Assembly (NCBI GenBank): GCA_002189035.1
Contig: NEEC01000008.1
Span: 930,001-994,000 of the forward strand
Length of the DNA: 64,000 nucleotides
Direction: 5' to 3'
Origin: Utricularia gibba
Taxonomy: Eukaryota > Streptophyta > Magnoliopsida > Lamiales > Lentibulariaceae
The notes below the pieces were generated by a model. That model was not told the origin of the DNA and ran no database searches. It saw only the letters and a list, made by a program, of their open reading frames with translations. Shown here piece after piece: positions 57,409 to 64,000 of this stretch (position 1 is its first letter; every line of letters begins with the position of its first letter). Made by a program: the position numbers and the translations under genes.

Positions 57409-58178
57409 GCAAAGAAGCAGAGATGTCTGTGGAGGATTGACGGACACCTTTGCAATTTTATTTTATACTTATAGAAAATCTAAAATATTGTGTTGGGTAC
57501 ACGGCATCTCTGGTTCCCTGGACGAAGTGACGGAGGAGGCTGGCCGGCGGGAGACCTGCGGCGGTTTCCGGTGGAAGGGGGAAGGGGATGAGAAGACAGA
57601 AGACTCTAGTAGTAAAGGAGAAGAATGTAATTTGATCCTTGTAGTTTCTCTTATGCAAATGGGCTTCGGCCATTGAATAGCATCGTCTTGTTGAAATTAG
57701 ATTGCAACAAAATCTGTGTATTGTTTCGTGCCCCTGCATACAAACAGCTAGGTACTTCTGTTCCTGTTAAAAGAACTAGACGCTTACTGTGTTTATTGGT
57801 CGATGTGGCAGAAGTTACTAACTGTGAACAGGCCATTAACATTGAACTCGGAGGGCATGAAGAGGTCGTACCTGAACAAATTAAATTATCCTGCAGCTCC
57901 TCCCGGCCCACTGAATATAGGCATGTAAATTTAGAAGCATATGGTTAAATCAGTTCTCAGTGAATATCTCTTTTGAGTAAATGAAAAATGGAGAACATGT
58001 AACTCGAACCTGAGATAGCTGCCTTGCAAGGTGTATGTGGAGCTCTGTTTTGGCCTTTGTTGGTCACTACGCTTTCACTTTCTCTTGCAGGTTCTAATTC
58101 TCTGCGTTCTGGGTATTGTCGAGCACTATTTTAACAAAAATGCACAGAGCTGGAATGATGCTGTGCAGCAACACCCTA
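57409..58178. other. convergent intergenic region
   Basis: It separates the transporter from the minus-strand PPR gene and holds both 3' ends. An open frame of about 90 codons (57673-57948) is not recognised and is open on the other strand as well, so I do not call it. Confidence 0.4.
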
Positions 58179-60047
58179 TTACCAGTAGTCTCCACATGAA
58201 CACGAGCCATCAACAAAATGGTGGAATCTATTGCGGTCCCTCATCACAATATTTCGCCCTGTGACCTTTGACACCAGCTTGAAAACACCATGACAATCCT
58301 CGCATACCCGGAGGTTCTTGATGATGCTGACCCTACTCCCTGCTTTCGTACTCAGGAGACCGAATGCCAATGCAAGCCGTTCGCTGTGTACCTGGAGTGA
58401 CCTCTTCTTCTCCTTGTCCCCAACGTCGTGCAGTGCTGCATCCATGTGGGAGATGTAGCTGTGATCCCTTAACCATTCATCAATCTTGTCAAGAGTCTGG
58501 TATATGTCTTTGCTTCGAGGGTGCTTGATGTCCCCTGCTAGAAACTCATGCACTCTGTTATTCACTTCAATAGAACTACTTCCTGGTTCCTTGTGTATTC
58601 CACTTCGTCTCATCATCATCCGAGCTCTTGCCACGCCTTCCCAGAACCCTGACGAAGCATATATGTTCGAGAGAAGGACAAATGTCCCAGATTCTGCACA
58701 GCCATTATCGAGGAGTAGTTGAGTGATCCTTTCAGCTAGAGGGATGTTCTTATGAAGCCTGCAGGTACCAAGCAATGTGCACCACAAAACAGGGTCTGGT
58801 TCAATGCTCATGTTCATTACAAGATCATAGGCTTCATCCAGTTGTCCAGCTCTGCCAAGAAGATTCACCATGCACCCATAATGCTCCACTTTTGGACGGA
58901 TTCCATACTCATTCTTCATTGAATTGAAAATGGCCCTCCCCTTGGAGATGAATCCTGAATGAGCGCAAGCACTTAACACAGCAATGAAGGTTATATCAGT
59001 AGGGTGGAGGCCAATGCCACACATTTTATAGAATAGTTGCAATGCATCTCGTCCCTGGCCATGAAGTGAATACCCTCCAATCATTGTATTGTAAGTTACA
59101 ATGTCTCTCACTTTAATCCCATCAAACACCTTTTTGGCATCCTCTAGACTTCCAGACTTGGAATACATGTCTATTAAAGCCGTGGCGACCTGAACATTTT
59201 CTGAAGCTGCAGAGCCAAGATAAGAATGGATCCATTTACCTGACTCGAGAGCTCCTACCTGACCGCAGGCAGAAAGGGTTGCCACCAGGGTTGCTTCATT
59301 AGGTTTGATCCCAGATTTCAGCATCTGCCTAAAGAGAATCAAAGCCTCATTTGGTCTTCCATGTTTAGTGTATCCATCGATCATCACGTTCCAACTCGCC
59401 ACATCCCTCTCCTCCATCTCCTGGAACAGAATTCTTGCCTCATCTACATTCCCATTTGCTGCATATCCAGAAATCAAGGCTGTTGTGGCAACCAAATTTC
59501 TTCCTTTCATCCTGTCATAAAGCCTGCGAGCAGCAACGAACTCCCCACCTCTTGCATAGACACCAACAAGGGTGGCTCTTACATAATCATTTGCCTCATG
59601 CCCAAATTTAACAGCATGACAATGAACTGCTTTACCACTTTCCAATGTACACACTTTGATGACACTCGAAATAGTAAATTCATTAGGCTCCACAGATTCA
59701 GTTAGCATTCGCACATAAAGACGCAGAGCATCATCACATAAACCATTAATAGCATGGCCATGAATTATAGAGGAGTAAAAGTAAACATTGGGATTGAGGG
59801 TACGATTAAAAAGGGCCAATGCGTTGTTCACATGCCCAAGAGATGCGTAAGAGCGCTGCAGCTTGAAATTTAAGGATGGATCATCTTCAAGCCCACGGCG
59901 GAAAATGAATGCATGGATGTTCCTAAGATGCTTGAAAGATCTGCTTTTGTCAATAAGCAATGCAATTTTTTCAACCTCTGGACATATTTCTTGCTTGCTG
60001 TTGACAGAAAGCTTCGATGGCAGAGGTATGGAGTGGGAAATCGGCAT
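58179..60047 (-). CDS. ELI1: PLS-DYW pentatricopeptide repeat protein, ELI1-like, plastid RNA editing
   Basis: A single-exon frame of 622 residues. Alternating P, L and S repeats run from about 70 to 430 (VASWNVMIDGYTKHGRPNEA, VTYNTMIGGYSLHGQGRDA), then the E motifs (VLWCTLLGTCRLHKNIPLAE, PGSSSIEVNNRVHEFLAGD). The DYW domain ends the protein: the deaminase-like HSERLALAFG (HxE) and LRVCEDCHGVFK (CxxCH), finishing FVDGSCSCGDYW. All zinc and catalytic positions are present. The nearest protein I recall is Arabidopsis ELI1 (At4g37380), which edits a plastid ndhB site; orthology is inferred from overall similarity. The N-terminus (MPISHSIPLPSKLSVNSK) is weakly transit-peptide-like. Confidence 0.85.
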   Translation of the reverse strand: MPISHSIPLPSKLSVNSKQEICPEVEKIALLIDKSRSFKHLRNIHAFIFRRGLEDDPSLNFKLQRSYASLGHVNNALALFNRTLNPNVYFYSSIIHGHAINGLCDDALRLYVRMLTESVEPNEFTISSVIKVCTLESGKAVHCHAVKFGHEANDYVRATLVGVYARGGEFVAARRLYDRMKGRNLVATTALISGYAANGNVDEARILFQEMEERDVASWNVMIDGYTKHGRPNEALILFRQMLKSGIKPNEATLVATLSACGQVGALESGKWIHSYLGSAASENVQVATALIDMYSKSGSLEDAKKVFDGIKVRDIVTYNTMIGGYSLHGQGRDALQLFYKMCGIGLHPTDITFIAVLSACAHSGFISKGRAIFNSMKNEYGIRPKVEHYGCMVNLLGRAGQLDEAYDLVMNMSIEPDPVLWCTLLGTCRLHKNIPLAERITQLLLDNGCAESGTFVLLSNIYASSGFWEGVARARMMMRRSGIHKEPGSSSIEVNNRVHEFLAGDIKHPRSKDIYQTLDKIDEWLRDHSYISHMDAALHDVGDKEKKRSLQVHSERLALAFGLLSTKAGSRVSIIKNLRVCEDCHGVFKLVSKVTGRNIVMRDRNRFHHFVDGSCSCGDYW

Positions 60048-60088
60048 GTACTATACAACAGCAGAAACTTCACGTCTCTAAATAAAAA

Positions 60089-60405
60089 GAGCAGGATACT
60101 CTAGGCTGCACATTCCGTCCAGGTCCATGTATCCAGTAATATTACTCATGGAGTAGATGCCTAAATGATACCAATCTACAAAAAAAATGAAACACCCAGC
60201 ATTATCAGGCATTCAATCGAATACGTTGACCGCAGTCCGCAACAGACTACCAGAGTAGGATACTCCAGGCTGCAAATTCCATCCACCTCCATTTATCATA
60301 TTACTCATGGAGAAAATGCATAAATGATACCAATCTAGAAAGAAATGAAAGGCAGTGCACTGTCAGGCATTCAATCAAACACTTTGACCGCAGTCCCTGG
60401 ATTGG
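60089..60405. repeat. tandem duplication, two copies of about 155-160 bp
   Basis: GAGCAGGATACTCTAGGCTG...GACCGCAGTCCGCAACAGAC (from about 60089) is repeated as GAGTAGGATACTCCAGGCTG...GACCGCAGTCCCTGGATTGG (from 60252). Period is about 163 bases with roughly 85% matches. It lies in the shared upstream region of the ELI1-like and BRIZ genes, so it duplicates part of a divergent promoter or of the PPR leader. Confidence 0.85.
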
Positions 60406-60647
60406 CTACTCAGCAAAAGCTTCCCAACGGAAGGGCACGCCTGTTCGGCACATGATCGTCCACCGAATATCGATAAATAAATAATGCGATAATTTAAAAT
60501 ACACGATTTATCCATTTATGCGTCACGCCTACGTCACCACAGTATTTCGTCTAAGTAATTGGGCCGGCCCATCGACCCACACAATTGAGAGGCAGGAATC
60601 CTTATAAATTCTGCGTTTGACGGGTTAACTAACGATCGACGGAAAAG

Positions 60648-63533
60648 ATGTTCACGCTTAAAATCCATACCGTTGACTTCCCTCGGCCGTTGCAGTCCCC
60701 TGCCGTCGCCGCCGCTGATTTTCCGAATCTAAAGCCGGCGGAGTTGATGAGCGTTGCGCATCTGTTCCGTCAACTTCCTTCTCCCGACGCGCCTCCGGTC
60801 ACTATTGCGAACGTTTATGCTCGGACCACACTGCTATTCGTTGTAGCCGTCCCCAACTATATGCCATCTGATGATTTCTTAGCTTTCTGCGAGAATCACG
60901 TTGCACATTTTACCGAGATTCTTTTCCTTAGGTATGGAGTTTGGTGAATGTAATGGGGTGTTTCTTTCCTTTTAATTTTCCATTGTGCGAATTGCTAAGC
61001 TAGATTGGGTTCAGTTTTTTTCTGGGATCTTATTTCGACCAAAAAGCGTAAATGGTTTAGAGAATATGCATCCAAATGACTTGGGTAAAAAAACAGGAGT
61101 GTCTTCTCGGGGAGAAGAGGAATGTTGAAGGTGAGATTTGGTGCAAGTTAAGACGCGGCACCGTGCTGTTGTGGTGTGGTGCCGCGTGGCTGTGTTTTAT
61201 TCCGAAGAAAATGTTGCAAAAAATGTCACACTCGAATTTTTGTTGTTGTTGTTTAGGATGCAGATAAAGAACCTTAGCATTTCTGTTGATGGTTCTCTGT
61301 ATTGGAACTTTTTTTTCTCAGGAATGAAGAGATGGATGATAGATACAGCGTGTTAATCAGATTAGATAGTCAGCTTGCAGCTGATGCTTTCTACTGTAGT
61401 TTTCAGGGCAAAAGGTTCAAGCCACCTGACGTGAGTTTTCATTCCATGCATTTGATCTAATATTGCTGTTGATTTTTGAATAATGCGGGTTTTTTTTATT
61501 TGGCAATCACCTTTCCAGCTTGAAGTTTGCCATATTTACTTTGCTCAGTCTTTTGAGTACACTGAATCTGCTGAATTTGCAAGTGAGCCTCCTCTTGGTT
61601 ACACCGAATTGCCCTCCTGCCCAGTTTGTATAGGTAAGTTAATTTGTTCACTGGACGCCTTATTCTTCATAATTTATGTAGAGGTTTATTCATATGTTTC
61701 TTATAGATATGCCTTTCATGTTAACTGGATAGTAATACCATCCTGAAAATAATGTTTAGCGTTCGTGGATGATTTATATTTAGCTTAAATCTGATATTTT
61801 AATGGATGCATCAGAGAGATTGGATCCTGAGAGTAGCGGAATTCAAAGTGCATACTGCAACCACTCTTTTGATTGTTCTTGTGCTTTGAAGTGGACTTAC
61901 TTATCTTGTCCGGTTAGTTATACAACTTTTTTTTGTTTAAATATAATCTTTTTGTTTCTAGCAGTTTTCTTACTGTTGTGGTATATTGTGATTTGATTTT
62001 GTTCTGCAGGTATGCCATCTTTGTCAGGATAAAGAAGAAAAGCCAGCTTGTTCTGTTTGTGGAACTCTTAAGAACCTGTGGATCTGTTTGATCTGTGGTT
62101 TTGTTGGTTGTGGAAGGTGACTCTCTCCCTCCCTTTCTTTCTCATCCGGTGGCTGCTGGTGCCTTGCTTGAGGCATTTTTTTGTTATTCTCTGTCTGATT
62201 TAACACTTGCTTTATCTAGATATGAAAAAGGCCATGCTAGTGAACACTGGAGGTATAAGAAACATAATTTTTCTCTTGAACTGGAAAAACAAGAAATCTG
62301 GGACTATGCTGGAGATAAATATGTTCATCGGCTGTATCATTCAAAATCTGGAGGAAAATTAGGCGTTACAAATTTAAGGTGCAGCTCGCACAAGGAGTGT
62401 GCGGCATGTGCATGCAATGAAGAGGAAGGATTGGATAATGCTCTTTTTATCAGTAAAATTGAAGGGGTACCTATTTTAAAAAAATGTTTTGTTTCTGCAA
62501 TACCTTTCCATAAAATTCGTCTAAAGTTCCTCTTTATTTTTTAGCTGATATTCGATATCTATCTTTCTTGTCTTTTGACTAGGATCAGCTGTAGCTTTAT
62601 ATTTGATTCCTTTTGGGTTCAGAGTTGCTGATGTTGATAACAGTATTGTGAATACCTATTTTTACATGATCTGGTTTCCAGATTCTTGACGAATACAACC
62701 GTCTCCTTACAAGTCAGCTGGATATACAAAGACAAGTAAGCGCAACTCCAATAGTGTTGATATTGTATGCTGACTTGGCGGGAAATAACCGGAAAAACAC
62801 GTTCAAAACTAAGATTACAGTTGCTTTTTCAGTTGTAAAAAGCCTTGATAGCAATCCTTTTTGCAGCACTATCAAATGTTGCTTGCCGAAGCCAATAGTG
62901 ATAAGGACATCTCAATAGAGAAAGCAGTTGAGAAAGCTGTATTCTCAAAAACACATGATCTTGCGTCCAAGTTAGAAGAACTCTCTGAAGAAAAGAACGC
63001 TGCTATGATTGTATGTAGCATTGTTTCACTTTCTGAATTTGCTCATTTTCAGTGTCACGTCCAACCATGTGCATTTGTAATATATTTTCTCTGTTGTGTT
63101 CCAGCGGAATGAAGATCTTATGAAGCAGCAAGAGTTGCTCCAAACTAAGTTCAAAGAAGCTGAAGAGAGGTGACTTTTTTCATAAAATTCATTCATTATG
63201 TTCTCTCAAAACTTCAGGCTTACTATCTATTTATGCATCAATAGGGAAAGGGTTCTTGAGAGTACGCGGGATGAAAAGATTTCAGATTTACGAGAGCAGG
63301 TACGTAACCACTGAAGCATATCTCAGTTTATCCTTGTGTTGAAAGGATGCTGAACACTCCTATACCTTGCATAGATAAGAGACATGAAGGTTTATATTGA
63401 AACCCAACAAATGCTGATTAGGGGATCAGAATCAGGTGAAATTAGAGGGGGGACTATTCTATCAGTTGGATCAACCATGCCTGGCTCTAGCAACCCAAAG
63501 AGACGAATAAACACTGGGCGTCACAGAAAATAA
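60648..63533 (+). CDS. BRAP2-type RING/ZnF-UBP E3 ligase (BRIZ family)
   Basis: Eleven exons: 60648-60931, 61322-61430, 61519-61633, 61815-61912, 62010-62116, 62220-62466, 62682-62735, 62867-63010, 63105-63169, 63245-63299, 63375-63533, all in phase, 478 residues. Order of parts: BRAP2 N-terminal domain (SVLIRLDSQLAADAFYCSFQ, GKRFKPPD), RING finger (CPVCIERLD, YCNHSFDCSC, LSCPVCHLC), ZnF-UBP (CSVCGTLKNLWICLICGFVG, CGRYEKGHASEHW, IWDYAGDKYVHRL), then a coiled coil (EEKNAAMIRNEDLMKQQELL, LQTKFKEAEERERVLEST) and a basic tail (NPKRRINTGRHRK). BRIZ1 and BRIZ2 form a heteromeric ubiquitin ligase needed for seed germination in Arabidopsis; I cannot say with certainty which of the two this is, length suits BRIZ2. 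TGGGCC and GGCCCA lie upstream at about 60560. Confidence 0.92.
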
Positions 63534-63775
63534 GGTTTGAGATCATAGTTATGCGGTTCGATCTTTGCTTTCATCTCTAATAGTTTTGGCAGTATTTGTA
63601 TGTAAGCCACTTGTACTCATGCAGTTGCACAAGAATCAGCTACGTCTTCTGACCCAGGGCCTGCTTCACTTTTGGGGGATGAATTAGAAATGTGTGCAGT
63701 TTTGTAGTACTGCACTTGATCCTGGATTTTCCAGAACGAGCTGAATGAATCATCAGACGTCATAACAGTTCATTT

Positions 63776-64000
63776 TTATGCAACTAACTCAAATTCACCA
63801 GTATGCAACATGTCAAAAACTTGGATCTCCCTCCTCCCCATGATCTTGTATACGTCTTCCAAGGCATTGATTCCAGTGGTGTCTATGTCCACCACACCTG
63901 AAGCATTGGAAGAGAAGTCAAGAAGGATACCGAGATGGAGTAGCTCATAATTGGAGAAGACTATACAACAACGCTTCATCCATGCCAATGGTACTTTTCG
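63776..64000 (-). CDS. C-terminal end of a sulfate transporter (STAS domain), partial
   Basis: The minus strand reads VVDIDTTGINALEDVYKIMG then RREIQ, the core of the STAS domain of plant SULTR proteins (usual form AVTDIDTSGIHALEELYK). It ends VFDMLHTGEFELVA, resembling the final V-I-D-K-L-H-x-S-x-F-A stretch of SULTRs. The roughly ten residues usually found between them (LVLANPGP-like) are absent. The frame is open to the right edge, so the rest of the gene lies beyond 64000. The sequence before VVDID is only loosely SULTR-like. Either a splice border is missed or this is a deleted copy. Confidence 0.5.
   Translation of the reverse strand, partial: RKVPLAWMKRCCIVFSNYELLHLGILLDFSSNASGVVDIDTTGINALEDVYKIMGRREIQVFDMLHTGEFELVA

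Noticed and set aside
57673-57948. Open frames of about 90 codons on both strands in a convergent intergenic region
   Set aside because: No family motif, no splice context, both strands open; most likely chance or UTR.
1-64000. tRNA, rRNA, CRISPR arrays and prokaryotic operon signals
   Set aside because: None was seen; the gene structures are eukaryotic and no cloverleaf with intact A and B boxes was recognised by eye.

Overview
The window is nuclear DNA of a flowering plant, most likely a eudicot. Genes are split by short T-rich introns with GT-AG borders, intergenic DNA is AT-rich, and there is no steep 5' GC gradient of the grass type. The proteins are plant-specific or plant-type families (LNK2, SIS3, EMSY-like, BRIZ, DYW-class PPR, A20/AN1 SAP). 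I cannot name the species. Apart from the transposon at the left edge it is an ordinary gene-rich region with about 18 genes. Layout: 1-6879 holds a decayed Ty3/gypsy LTR retrotransposon of the Tat type on the minus strand. One LTR (6349-6879), gag, protease, RT, RNase H and integrase remnants are visible, plus an opposite-strand ORF; the other LTR lies left of base 1. Then on the plus strand: DEG9 protease (7331-10465), the proteasome lid protein DSS1 (10986-11903), a plastid histidine-phosphatase-fold protein lacking both catalytic histidines (13020-14347), the RING E3 SIS3 (16024-17966), PEX14 with an early stop (18320-20983), an apyrase (23234-24936) and a His-rich repeat protein (25272-25727). 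A P-class PPR gene follows on the minus strand (26167-28026), then an MA3-domain fragment (28372-28524), the clock coactivator LNK2 (29613-33103), an F-box/SNF2/CW/RING protein (33702-39182), an A20/AN1 stress-associated protein (41024-41542), ribosomal protein L31 (42130-42962), an AAK1-like kinase (44685-47007) and an EMSY-like histone reader (47977-50464). The last part has CNX2 for molybdenum cofactor synthesis (minus, 51057-52917), an MFSD12-like transporter (54948-57408), an ELI1-type RNA-editing PPR (minus, 58179-60047), a BRIZ ubiquitin ligase (60648-63533) and the C-terminal end of a sulfate transporter (minus, 63776 to the right edge). The genes do not form a pathway; several serve ubiquitin/proteasome, peroxisome, organelle RNA, light/clock or chromatin functions independently. 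The most striking pattern across the window is that four otherwise well-conserved exons (one in LNK2, one in the SNF2 gene, two in the EMSY-like gene) are each exactly one base short of the length their splice phases require. In each, the lost base falls at or beside a short homopolymer run, mostly C or G, which suggests consensus-sequence errors as much as biology. Other points of interest are the conserved-looking pseudo-phosphatase, the stop inside PEX14, the missing C-terminal Gly-Gly of CNX2, a GC-AG intron in the kinase, a 19-residue His-rich repeat protein, a 110-bp inverted repeat, and several local tandem duplications.
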